A stretch of DNA of 64,000 nt from Lysobacterales bacterium (GTDB taxonomy: Bacteria > Pseudomonadota > Gammaproteobacteria > Xanthomonadales > Marinicellaceae). The stretch lies in assembly GCA_027067055.1 (NCBI GenBank), contig JAMOMK010000104.1:141759-205758 (forward strand). Reading direction: 5' to 3'. The notes below the pieces were generated by a model. That model did not search any database. It saw only the letters and a program-made list of their open reading frames with translations, and was not told the DNA's origin. A program made the position numbers and the translations under genes. Shown piece after piece: positions 18,039 through 26,570 of the stretch (positions within the stretch are counted from its first letter, which is position 1; each line of letters starts with the position of its first letter).

Positions 18039-19157
18039 ATGATGATTAAAGTTTTGATAGGTGATATTTTTGAAAGCAAGGTCAAAACCATTGTTAATAC
18101 CATTAATTGTGTGGGTGTTATGGGCAAGGGCATTGCCTTAGAGTTTAAAAAACGCTTTCCTGATATGATGAAAGATTACAAAGCCAAATGTGATCAAAAA
18201 CAGGTTAAGCCAGGGCAACCCTATTTTTATCAAAATCTTTTTGATCAATCCATCGTTAATTTCCCCACCAAAAACCATTGGCGTGCTGTGTCTCGCTTAG
18301 AAGATGTCATCAATGGCTTGGATTTTTTTGTGGATAACTATAAATCATGGGGAATTGAATCGATTGCTTTTCCGCCTTTGGGTTGTGGTAATGGTGGCTT
18401 GGATTGGAAAATTGTTGGGCGCGTAATGTATCAAAAATTAGCCGATTTAGATATTGATGTGGAAATGTACGCTCCTTACGGCACAAAGAAAACACAACTA
18501 AGTCATGAATATTTATCCAAGGATATTGCTATTGACCTGCATACTAAAGGACACAAAAACAGCAAGCTCAAAAAAGAATGGGTGGCTTTACTTGAGGTTA
18601 TCCACCGCATTGCAAATGAAGCACATGCAGCTCCAATTGGTCGGGTTATTTTTCAAAAAATTTGTTATGTGATGACTGAGCAAAATATTGCTACTGGATT
18701 TAAGTTTAAACAAGGCAGTTACGGGCCTTTTTCAGAGGATGTTAAAAATGTCATCTCTCTTTTTGCTAATGCTAATTTAGCATCAGAGGCACAGTTGGGA
18801 CAAATGACACAATTGAAAATTGGCTCACACTACGACAAAATCAAGCCAAAATATCAAGCTTATTTATCCAGTATTGAAAACAAAATATCTAAAACCGTTG
18901 ATTTATTTAGTCGCATCAAAAACACCAAACAAGCAAAAGAAGTGGTTACTGTTTTTTATGCCATTAGACAACTCAAAGGAAAACACCAAAGTGTATCAGA
19001 AGAAGATGTACTAAGTTACGTTATCAACTGGAAAAAATCATGGGATACACCTGAGAAAAAAACAGCCATTGCTTCTGCCATTCGGCACTTACTGATGTTG
19101 CGTTGGATTGATGTTGAATTCAGCGAATCTTTGATTGCTGATGAGTTATTGATTTAA
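18039..19157 (+). CDS. darG: DarG macrodomain antitoxin
   Basis: A 372-residue protein. Residues 1-150 form a macrodomain (IKVLIGDIFESKVKTIVNTINCVGVMGKGIALEFKKRFP, then AFPPLGCGNGGLDW), the ADP-ribosyl-DNA hydrolase that removes the DarT mark. Residues ~175-372 are the C-terminal DarT-binding domain (WVALLEVIHRIANEAHAAPIGRVIFQKICYVM...YGPFSEDV). Both parts of the full-length antitoxin are present. It follows darT by seven bases in the usual toxin-first order. Confidence 0.93.
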   Translation: MMIKVLIGDIFESKVKTIVNTINCVGVMGKGIALEFKKRFPDMMKDYKAKCDQKQVKPGQPYFYQNLFDQSIVNFPTKNHWRAVSRLEDVINGLDFFVDNYKSWGIESIAFPPLGCGNGGLDWKIVGRVMYQKLADLDIDVEMYAPYGTKKTQLSHEYLSKDIAIDLHTKGHKNSKLKKEWVALLEVIHRIANEAHAAPIGRVIFQKICYVMTEQNIATGFKFKQGSYGPFSEDVKNVISLFANANLASEAQLGQMTQLKIGSHYDKIKPKYQAYLSSIENKISKTVDLFSRIKNTKQAKEVVTVFYAIRQLKGKHQSVSEEDVLSYVINWKKSWDTPEKKTAIASAIRHLLMLRWIDVEFSESLIADELLI

Positions 19158-19346
19158 ATAAAACCCAGTCTTTGCACATAGACTTGTATCACTAAATTTT
19201 GCTATAATGTCTTTTTCCACACCACTAAACACATGCCCAATCAGGACTATAACAACCAAATCACCGATGAAAACCTCTCTATTTACTTGTTTTTTGCTAA
19301 AAACAACAAAATAAATGCCATTAAACCTAGAAAAATACGCATAAGT

Positions 19347-19359
19347 AACCATAATGGTT
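19347..19359. promoter_or_regulatory. Putative MqsA operator palindrome
   Basis: AACCA-TAA-TGGTT lies 13 bp before the mqsR ATG. It has the 5-3-5 layout of the MqsA operator known from E. coli (AACCT-N3-AGGTT) with one changed base per arm. A single half-site AACCT occurs at 19324-19328. CATAAT inside the palindrome could serve as a -10. Confidence 0.45.
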
Positions 19360-19372
19360 ATATGGAGAATGT

Positions 19373-19684
19373 ATGCCGCATTATGATTTAGATATAGTTA
19401 GGGAATTAGCTAAACGCAAGGCTATTGAATATCGAGGACCGAAGGTACGATTGAATATTGCTGTTTTGGGCTATGATTTAAATGATGTCGCTGATTGCAT
19501 TACACAGTTAACTTGCCGTGATTTTCATAAATCAACAAAATATAAAAGTGGCGAGGTTGATGATGTATATAAATGCATTTACACAAAAATAAATAAAGAA
19601 GAAACAGTTAAAGATGAACTCTTCATTAAGTTGAGTTTATACAAAGATTGCCTCACTATTGATTTGGGGTCATTTCACCTATAA
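19373..19684 (+). CDS. mqsR: MqsR-type mRNA interferase toxin
   Basis: A 103-residue protein of the MqsR family, RelE-fold ribonucleases that cut mRNA at GCN sites. Visible similarity covers the whole length: YDLDIVRELAKRKAIEY..KVRLNIAVLGYDLNDVADCI, DFHKSTKYKSGEVDDVYKCIY, and the C-terminal LFIKLSLYKDCLTIDLGSFHL. GGAGAA is placed nine bases before the ATG. The gene leads a three-gene set with mqsA and a SecB-like chaperone. Length equals the family norm (about 98-105). Confidence 0.85.
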   Translation: MPHYDLDIVRELAKRKAIEYRGPKVRLNIAVLGYDLNDVADCITQLTCRDFHKSTKYKSGEVDDVYKCIYTKINKEETVKDELFIKLSLYKDCLTIDLGSFHL

Positions 19685-19717
19685 GGGTAAAAAAGGGTGA
19701 AAAAAGAGGATAAAATT

Positions 19718-20239
19718 ATGAATACTTGTAAAAAATGTCAATCAAAAGACGTTAAAACTTTGACAACAAATGAAATGGTTAAATACAAAGGTCATGACAT
19801 CCCTTTTTTAATTGAGTATTCTATTTGCAATAATTGCCAGCGTGAGTTTGTCTCTAAACAGCAGATTCAAAGAGGCGATTGCCATCTTAGAGATGCCAAA
19901 AAGGTCATTGATGGTTTACTTACATCTGAGCAAATAAAACAAGCCAGAAAGCTGTTGGGTTTGACCCAAGAGCAAGCTGCTTTGGTTTTTGGCGGTGGCA
20001 AAAGAGCTTTTTCAAAATACGAAAGAGCTGAAGTTTCTCAAAGTGTTGCAATGGATACACTTATTCGCGTGTATTTGGATAACCCTAAAATATTTAAAAG
20101 ACGTTTAGCTGAGGTTGGTTTAATTAATTCATTTACTCAAGTTGCTAAACAAAAGATTGCTTATCCAAAACAACACAAGCCAGTGAAGCTTCGATTAATC
20201 AAAAGCCTCCCATCAATGCAAGAGTTAAAATATGGATAA
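19718..20239 (+). CDS. mqsA: MqsA-type antitoxin with C-terminal extension
   Basis: I use ATG 19718 (MNTCKKCQ) behind AGAGGA rather than the GTG at 19697. The 173-residue protein has the MqsA zinc cysteines at C4/C7 and C37/C40, and a helix-turn-helix with LGLTQEQAALVFGGGKRAFSKYE, like the DNA-reading region of E. coli MqsA. E. coli MqsA is 131 residues; here about 38 extra residues follow the HTH (from NSFTQVAKQ to MQELKYG). In toxin-antitoxin-chaperone systems such an extension is the chaperone-addiction segment bound by the dedicated SecB. It overlaps the SecB-like gene by eight bases, supporting that reading. Confidence 0.87.
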   Translation: MNTCKKCQSKDVKTLTTNEMVKYKGHDIPFLIEYSICNNCQREFVSKQQIQRGDCHLRDAKKVIDGLLTSEQIKQARKLLGLTQEQAALVFGGGKRAFSKYERAEVSQSVAMDTLIRVYLDNPKIFKRRLAEVGLINSFTQVAKQKIAYPKQHKPVKLRLIKSLPSMQELKYG

Positions 20240-20714
20240 ATTATTAATTAGTGAAGCTGTTGAAAACCTAAAGTTGCTGGATATTTTTCTGTATTCGTCT
20301 GCGGTTAATAGGTTTGAAGAAATTTACAAATCAGATTATCCCGATGACATGTCACAACAGTCTCAAGTTTCTGTTAAAGTCGATGTTCTTGAAGCAGATA
20401 ATGATGAAGCAGATGAGAAGAAAAAATTTGTTCATGCTAAGGTTAATATTAGTGTTCGTTTTGTACAAGACAACAAAGATAAGGAAAAACCACTTTGTGA
20501 AATTGAAGCCTGTTTTGTGGCTAAATACCTACTGAGTAAAGAAATCTCAGAAGATGCCATTTCTGAATTTTCCCAGTATAATGTCATTCACAATATTTGG
20601 CCCTTTTGGCGTGAACATGCTTTTCGCATGTCACGAGAAGCTGAACTCCCCTTACCTATGATTTCTCTTTATAGCAACCATACTACTGAAGAAATGCAAG
20701 AGGAAGAAGAATAA
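20232..20714 (+). CDS. SecB-like chaperone of a toxin-antitoxin-chaperone system
   Basis: A 160-residue protein with SecB-fold features: LDIFLYSSAVNRFEEIY, a central beta region (SQVSVKVDVLEADND, KVNISVRFVQD, LCEIEACFVAKYLL) and the C-terminal NIWPFWREHAFRMSREAELPLPMISL, close to the SecB pattern LFPYARE.I......G.FP.L.L. It lacks housekeeping context (no grxC/gpsA) and instead overlaps mqsA, so it is most likely the dedicated chaperone that folds and protects the MqsA-like antitoxin. The tail is acidic (TTEEMQEEEE). Confidence 0.83.
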   Translation: MDKLLISEAVENLKLLDIFLYSSAVNRFEEIYKSDYPDDMSQQSQVSVKVDVLEADNDEADEKKKFVHAKVNISVRFVQDNKDKEKPLCEIEACFVAKYLLSKEISEDAISEFSQYNVIHNIWPFWREHAFRMSREAELPLPMISLYSNHTTEEMQEEEE

Positions 20715-20726
20715 AGCTAAGCAAAT

Positions 20727-23154
20727 ATGAACGAATCCCAAACCAAACATGACCTGATTGATCCTGCTTTACGCAAGGCTGGTTGGGGTGTGGTTGCTGG
20801 TTCACGGATTCGTTTGGAGTTTCCTATTACCCAAGGGCGTTTGATTGGTCAGGGCAGACGCGCTCAACCGCTTAAAGCCGATTATGTTTTAGAATATAAA
20901 AACCGACGTATTGCGGTGATTGAGGCCAAAGCACGGGATAAATATTATACCGATGGAGTTGCTCAAGCCAAAGATTATGCCGAGCGTTTAACCATTCGAT
21001 TTACTTATTCCACCAATGGTGTACAAATCTATCAAATAGATATGGATGAGGGCACTGAAAGTGATGTTGTTCAATTTCCTACACCCGATGAGTTGTGGCA
21101 AATGACTTATCCTGCCGTCATTGATCCTGAACTTGAAGCAATGGAGTCTTGGAAAAAGAGATTTGATGCTGTTCCTTTTGAAAACCGTGGCGGTACTTGG
21201 AAACCGCGTTATTATCAAGACAATGCAATTTCGCGCGTATTGGATGCGATTGCCAATAAAGAAGACCGTATTTTACTCACTTTGGCCACAGGCACGGGCA
21301 AAACAGCGATTGCTTTTCAGATTGCTTGGAAACTGTTCCATACCAAGTGGAATTTACGTCGTGATGGCACGCGATCTCCACGTATTTTGTTTTTGGCCGA
21401 TAGAAATATTTTGGCAGACCAAGCCTTCAATTCTTTTAATGCCTTTGAAGAAGATGCTTTGGTGCGGATTTATCCTGGTGAGTTACCCAGCCAAAAAGAA
21501 TTGGAACAATTAAAAAAGGGCACTATTCACAGCATCGCAAAAAAAGGCAAGGTGCCGAAAAATGGCAATTTATTCTTCACCATTTTTCAAACCTTTATGA
21601 GTGGTACAGAAGATAAGGCTTATTTTGACGAGTATCCAAATGACTTTTTTGATTTAATTATCATTGATGAGTGTCATCGCGGTGGTGCGCGTGATGAAAG
21701 TTCGTGGCGTGATATTATGAAACACTTTTCACCTGCGGTGCAGCTAGGCTTAACCGCCACTCCTAAACGTGACATCAATGCCGATACTTATGATTATTTT
21801 AACGATCCTGTTTATATTTATTCTTTAAAAGAAGGGATTAATGATGGTTATTTGACACCTTTTAAGTTTACTGAAATTGCCACCACAGGCGATAAATATA
21901 TATTCACCTCTGAGGATGAGGTAATAGAGGGCGAGATTGATGAAACGCGTGAATACAGCAAAGAAGAACAGAACCGTATCATTGAGATCATGGATATTGA
22001 ACGCTATCGAATTAAAATTTTGTTGAATCAAATCAATCAACGACAGAAAACCTTAGTCTTTTGCGCAACACAAATTCATGCTGCTGCCATTCGTGATTTA
22101 ATCAATCAATGTTGTGATAGCAAAAACCCAAACTACTGCCACCGTGTCACAGCTGATGATGGCAAGATGGGCGAGCAACATTTACGGGATTTTCAAGACA
22201 ATGAAAAGAGTATCCCTACTGTTTTAACAACTTCTCAAAAACTAAGCACTGGTGTTGATGCACCAGAAATCCGCAATATAGTTTTGATGCGAAACGTTAA
22301 ATCTATGGTTGAGTTTAAGCAAATTGTTGGGCGTGGTACACGTTTGTACGATGGTAAAGATTATTTTACCGTGTATGATTTTTTTGATGCTAATACTAAG
22401 TTTTTAGACCCGGAATGGGATGGTGAACCTGAAATCCCAGAATCACCCGTAGACTATCCTGATGATACTGTGATAGACAACGGCAGTATTAAAGAACCGC
22501 AACCTTGTTTAGTCTGTAACAATGACCCCTGTGTTTGTGAAAGATCACCAAGACAAATGATAAAGATTAAATTGTCAGCCAATAATGCCCGTCAATTGGA
22601 TTCCATGATAAACCTCCTTTTGGAGCCCTTCAGGTAAACCTATTTCATCTGCAGAATTTGTACAGCAATTATTTGGAGACATTCCGCGATTATTCAAAAG
22701 TGAAAATGAATTACGTCAAATTTGGAGCTTGCCAAGCACCCGAGAACAACTGCTTGATTCACTGAGTGAAATGGGATATTCCTATTCACAATTAGAAGAG
22801 TTAACAAAGGTGGTGCATGGCGACGACAGTGACTTATATGATGTCTTGAACTATGTTGCTTATAACAAGGAGCTACTTCCTCGGTTAACCAGAGCTGAGA
22901 ATGTTAGAAATCACTTGTCTGATTACACCACAAAGCAACAAGATTTTTTAGAGTTTGTGCTTAAACAATATGTTGAACAAGGTGTCTATGAGTTAGCCGA
23001 TGACAAACTGCCCAAGTTGTTAGAATTAAAATACCATGCTATTGCCGATGCACAAAAACAATTGGGTGATTTAACAACAGTTCGTGAAACTTTTATTGGG
23101 TTTCAACAGTATCTTTATAATAGTAATCTTGATGGTTCACAACCTTTTGCATAA
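20727..23154 (+). pseudogene. hsdR: Type I restriction subunit HsdR, interrupted by a frameshift
   Basis: The first frame (20727-22637, 636 aa) has the endonuclease core (DYVLEYKNRRIAVIEAKA), Walker A LATGTGKT, DEAD-type motif IIDECHRGG, LGLTATP and motif VI VGRGTRL, and ends at a premature TAA. In the +1 frame the protein resumes as FWSPSGKPISSAEFVQQLFG from about 22618 to 23154, the expected HsdR C-terminal domain (EcoEI_R_C type, which contacts HsdM/HsdS). The switch lies between 22609 and 22620 in ATAAACCTCCTTTTGG; loss of two A or gain of one C would explain it. Full length would be ~808 residues. Either the gene is broken (or phase-variable) or it is a sequencing error. Without the C-terminal domain, restriction would be lost while methylation stays. 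Confidence 0.88.
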
Positions 23155-23155
23155 A

Positions 23156-23180
23156 AAGAGCAGTCCATAAGACTGCTCTT
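23156..23180. terminator. Bidirectional terminator between hsdR and the hydrolase gene
   Basis: Stem AAGAGCAGTC (23156-23165) and GACTGCTCTT (23171-23180) with a five-base loop, followed by GTTGGTTGTTTTTG on the plus side and preceded by an A-run. It separates two convergent genes. Confidence 0.85.
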
Positions 23181-23194
23181 GTTGGTTGTTTTTG

Positions 23195-25510
23195 TCAATC
23201 TACTCTTTGTGCCTGATAAGTATCTCTATCGTAATAATCAAGTGGGTCTTGTTCCCAGTCGGTAAAGAACAACACGCGTTTGCCATCAGGGCTGGCGTTT
23301 ACAAAGGAGTTCGTGGTGTTTAAGGTGTGAGTTTGGGCAAATCGATTGACTACGTGTTTACTTTGGTCTGCAAAGTTTATACGTAAGGCAAAGACTTCGC
23401 GATAACCCTCTTCGTTTGTACTCAAATAACACCAACCTGGGCGTTGATAGTTTCGACAAGAAACATGCCCGCCGTTGTATTTTGAAGGCAATAATTGGTG
23501 ATGATAGACACTCACGGGTTCGCCATCGGCAAATTTTTGCAGTCTTTCAGCATAAACGCCTTGAGTGCCACTAAATTGGAAATTTACAAAAATTTCTTCA
23601 CCATTTTGGGCAATGCCAAGGTCTCCGTGAGTCGCTTCATTCGATAATTGACCCAAATGGTTTAAGTTCATATCATAAAGTTCGAGGTTTCCACCTGTAC
23701 TCATAATAATAAAATTACCCAGTGGTGATACGGATACCCAATCAAATTCTTGCGGTACTGGATTTTCTGTCCAATTGACTAAAGCATTGCCATTGGTGCC
23801 ATCAAAATCTTTTTCAACAACGGTGTCATTGATGATATCATAAATCATCACAGTAATGAATGTACCGCCAAACTTGCGGCCTACTAGTGCAACATATTGA
23901 TCGTTAAAGTCAATATTACCTTCAAATTTGCCTAAGCTGAATTTCTCAAAAGTATTGGCTACACCAAAGCTATGAACTAAATCATAACTAATTGTTTGTG
24001 CGACTCTATCAATCGTACCTTTCTTAAACTGACCTTTTTTATCCCAAGTGAGATTTACCCCAAAGAACACATTTGGGTCTTGTGTTGACCATTTTTTTTC
24101 ATTCAATGCACCATTAATATAATACAAATCACCTGTATCCCATGTCTGCGTTGTTAATGGCAATGCTGGGTTTGCAGTTGGCTCTGTTAATGCTATTTCT
24201 TGCAAACTATCCGCATCATAAATACGGTAGTTCATGCGTATCATAGTCATATCGGCATTCCATGCTCCGGTTTTTGAATAAGGGTGATGATTACCTCTTG
24301 TGCCGCCATTCCATGCTCCATTGTAACTATCTAATTGGTCTACTCGTTTAGTTAATCGTGTAATCGTTGTACCATATTCCAAATCCGTTGATGAACCAAG
24401 TAAAGGCGGTTGGATAGTTGCATTATTAGTCGGATTAGCCGTGAATTGACTGGTATATGGATAACCTTTGATATCACAAAAATCAATATCATAATCCGTA
24501 AAATTAACACCATTACATGGGTAGCCGACTGGATCATTAATCTGAGGATCATTGCGTGGAAATACCACTTGAATACCGTTGCCATTGGCATAAGGATCAT
24601 CGTTGCCTTGTTCAAGTGCTGCATCATGTGCAACCATATCATTGGAGTCAACAAAGGTGTATTTCATCAACGCATCAAGAGGAGCAAGTATCACTTGTTT
24701 TGTTGTATAGTCAACAACAACTGGTTGTCCAAGAACAACAGTGTCATATGGATAATAATGATTAAGGCTTGCATCACTATAGACTTGATAATCCTTTTTG
24801 TCATCTGCAATGGATTCCAATAAATAATATTCCGTTAACGGTATTCTTGTATCGGTGGCATTGACGGAATTAAACCCATTAATACCGTATTGTTGTATGA
24901 CCACATTCGTATTTGTAGGAAGAGTTAACATATCGGCTTGTTTCATATCAAAAGCAAACCAGGGTTCAATGGCAAAAATAAAACGACCATCCACACCATA
25001 GTTATAAGGGGCTGCACTGAGTAAATCTAAAATACCAAAGGTATGACCACCACCTAATGAATGACCTATCACACCAATTCGAGTGGTATCCAATAAAGGG
25101 TTGATACTGGCATCATTAATCATGGCGATGTAATCAGCAACTTGATCTGAAGGGTGCCAATGGGTTTTGTCTTGAGCATAAATCACTGCATAACCATGAC
25201 TGGCAATAAAGTTCATAATCGATTTATATTTATCTGGGTTTGAATTATTCCAACCTGGAGATAAAAACACCACGGGGACTTTATTGATCGCACTGGCATA
25301 TGTTGGGTAATAGATAGTTGCTTGATTAACTGGCTCTAAATATGGGGTAGCAACGGTATAAGTTCCTGCCTGTCCAAAAACAATTTGAGCCTCTCCATCT
25401 TCAAAGCCACTACCAAAAATGAGTGCCGCATTTAAAGTAAATGGCAAGAAAACAAAACTTAATATTAAAGTAAAACTGTATTGTTTCCAAAAATTAAAAC
25501 TATTGAACAT
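23195..25510 (-). CDS. Secreted alpha/beta-hydrolase fused to a beta-propeller-like domain
   Basis: A 771-residue exported protein. A signal peptide (~1-28) is followed by IFGSGFEDGEAQ. Residues ~60-300 are an alpha/beta hydrolase of the dienelactone/PAF-acetylhydrolase type: PVVFLSPGWNNSN for the oxyanion region, and the nucleophile elbow GHSLGGG with Ser151. After ~residue 340 come repeated beta segments with WD-like strands (EFDWVSVSPLGNFIIMSTGGNLELYDMN, SFVNASPDGKRVLFFTDWEQDPLDYYDRD), typical of a Tol-B/WD40 propeller. The combination suggests an extracellular esterase/peptidase-like enzyme with a substrate-gating propeller. Substrate is unknown; it is a single gene ended by the shared terminator. 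Confidence 0.7.
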   Translation of the reverse strand: MFNSFNFWKQYSFTLILSFVFLPFTLNAALIFGSGFEDGEAQIVFGQAGTYTVATPYLEPVNQATIYYPTYASAINKVPVVFLSPGWNNSNPDKYKSIMNFIASHGYAVIYAQDKTHWHPSDQVADYIAMINDASINPLLDTTRIGVIGHSLGGGHTFGILDLLSAAPYNYGVDGRFIFAIEPWFAFDMKQADMLTLPTNTNVVIQQYGINGFNSVNATDTRIPLTEYYLLESIADDKKDYQVYSDASLNHYYPYDTVVLGQPVVVDYTTKQVILAPLDALMKYTFVDSNDMVAHDAALEQGNDDPYANGNGIQVVFPRNDPQINDPVGYPCNGVNFTDYDIDFCDIKGYPYTSQFTANPTNNATIQPPLLGSSTDLEYGTTITRLTKRVDQLDSYNGAWNGGTRGNHHPYSKTGAWNADMTMIRMNYRIYDADSLQEIALTEPTANPALPLTTQTWDTGDLYYINGALNEKKWSTQDPNVFFGVNLTWDKKGQFKKGTIDRVAQTISYDLVHSFGVANTFEKFSLGKFEGNIDFNDQYVALVGRKFGGTFITVMIYDIINDTVVEKDFDGTNGNALVNWTENPVPQEFDWVSVSPLGNFIIMSTGGNLELYDMNLNHLGQLSNEATHGDLGIAQNGEEIFVNFQFSGTQGVYAERLQKFADGEPVSVYHHQLLPSKYNGGHVSCRNYQRPGWCYLSTNEEGYREVFALRINFADQSKHVVNRFAQTHTLNTTNSFVNASPDGKRVLFFTDWEQDPLDYYDRDTYQAQRVD

Positions 25511-25639
25511 ACCTGTGACCTTTTAAAATAATGCTCAAAATATAACAAACATAAGCAGACATTACAAACAAACAAGGTAAACATTTGTCACCAATATTGG
25601 AAACTATGACAGCCGTCACATAAAAATCGAACAATCGCT

Positions 25640-26482
25640 CTATTTTTGAATCGGCAGATGCACAAGCGTACGTAAATTTTCTGGTTTAGTTCTTCGCGGA
25701 TCTTTGTTTAGGTATAAATCAAAACAAGGAACTAAACGTAATTGATAGCCACTATCTGGTAACCATTTATTAAAAGCATAGTTGTAGGTATTGCCTAGCT
25801 CACCGTAGCTGCCCTTATGCAGAAACTGAGCGTATTTACCTCCTGCAATGGTCATTTTTTTCAGCCCTTCTTGTCCTAAAATATCCACGTCCAAATCCAA
25901 ACAGGCATCGTATCGAATCTTATCTAAATCTGTTACATTTGGGTCATCATGAGTTATGCCAAAACGACGCACCTCACCTTTCATATGATCATTCCCATAG
26001 GCAAATTTCATAATACGTCCCCATGCATCGGCTGCCACTTCATCAAAAAGCCCTACTCCACGTGCAGCAATCACCCTTGTTTCTACTAAATCAACTATTT
26101 CAACATTCATTTCTAAGCCCTCATCCAATTGTGGAAAATTGTATTTTTCAAATTTAATTTTATTTTGCCGAACTTCGGTTGGTGAATGCTTAAAAAGTTT
26201 TTTAAATGCCTTATTGAAAGACGAATGGTTGTCATAACCACTGTCAAACGCAATTTCTGTCACTGATTTATCGGTGTATTGCAGAAATTTTACCGCCCGT
26301 TCGAGCAACAATCGCTTACGATAAGCATAAACACTTTCGCCTACATACGAACTAAAAATACGGTGAAAATGAAACTCCGAATAAAAAGCCATCTTCGCCA
26401 AAGATGAAACACTGACCTCCAAGTCCAAAGTCTCATCAATAAATTGAATTACTTTATTCATGCGTTGTGTGTGTAAGTTCAT
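25640..26482 (-). CDS. AraC-family regulator with GyrI-like effector domain
   Basis: A 280-residue transcription factor. Residues ~1-105 carry the two AraC helix-turn-helix motifs (VSVSSLAKMAFYSEFHFHRIFSSYVGESVYAYRKRLLLERA and VTEIAFDSGYDNHSSFNKAFKKLFKHSPTEVR). The C-terminal half is a GyrI/SOUL-like effector domain (VEIVDLVETRVIAARGVG ... YAQFLHKGSYGELGNTYNYAFNKWLPDSGYQL...CFDLYLN). This order resembles Rob and related multidrug regulators. Its target is unknown; it is monocistronic. Confidence 0.88.
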   Translation of the reverse strand: MNLHTQRMNKVIQFIDETLDLEVSVSSLAKMAFYSEFHFHRIFSSYVGESVYAYRKRLLLERAVKFLQYTDKSVTEIAFDSGYDNHSSFNKAFKKLFKHSPTEVRQNKIKFEKYNFPQLDEGLEMNVEIVDLVETRVIAARGVGLFDEVAADAWGRIMKFAYGNDHMKGEVRRFGITHDDPNVTDLDKIRYDACLDLDVDILGQEGLKKMTIAGGKYAQFLHKGSYGELGNTYNYAFNKWLPDSGYQLRLVPCFDLYLNKDPRRTKPENLRTLVHLPIQK

Positions 26483-26570
26483 GGTGTTATTTTACTGATT
26501 TGAGGTGATTGAGCTTTTCCATTTGTGCTTTTCTATAATAGTCTAATATTCAGCAAATAATTAAACTTGT

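Noticed and set aside
19233..19391. 52-codon ORF starting ATG 19233 in the gap before mqsR
   Set aside because: It runs through the putative operator into mqsR in another frame, and its sequence resembles no family.
22729..23154. Separate 141-aa gene after hsdR
   Set aside because: Its frame continues upstream to ~22618 as HsdR sequence and its apparent start is an internal TTG; it is the C-terminal part of the frameshifted hsdR.
24410..24823. Plus-strand ORF opposite the hydrolase gene
   Set aside because: Antisense shadow without start signal or known domain.
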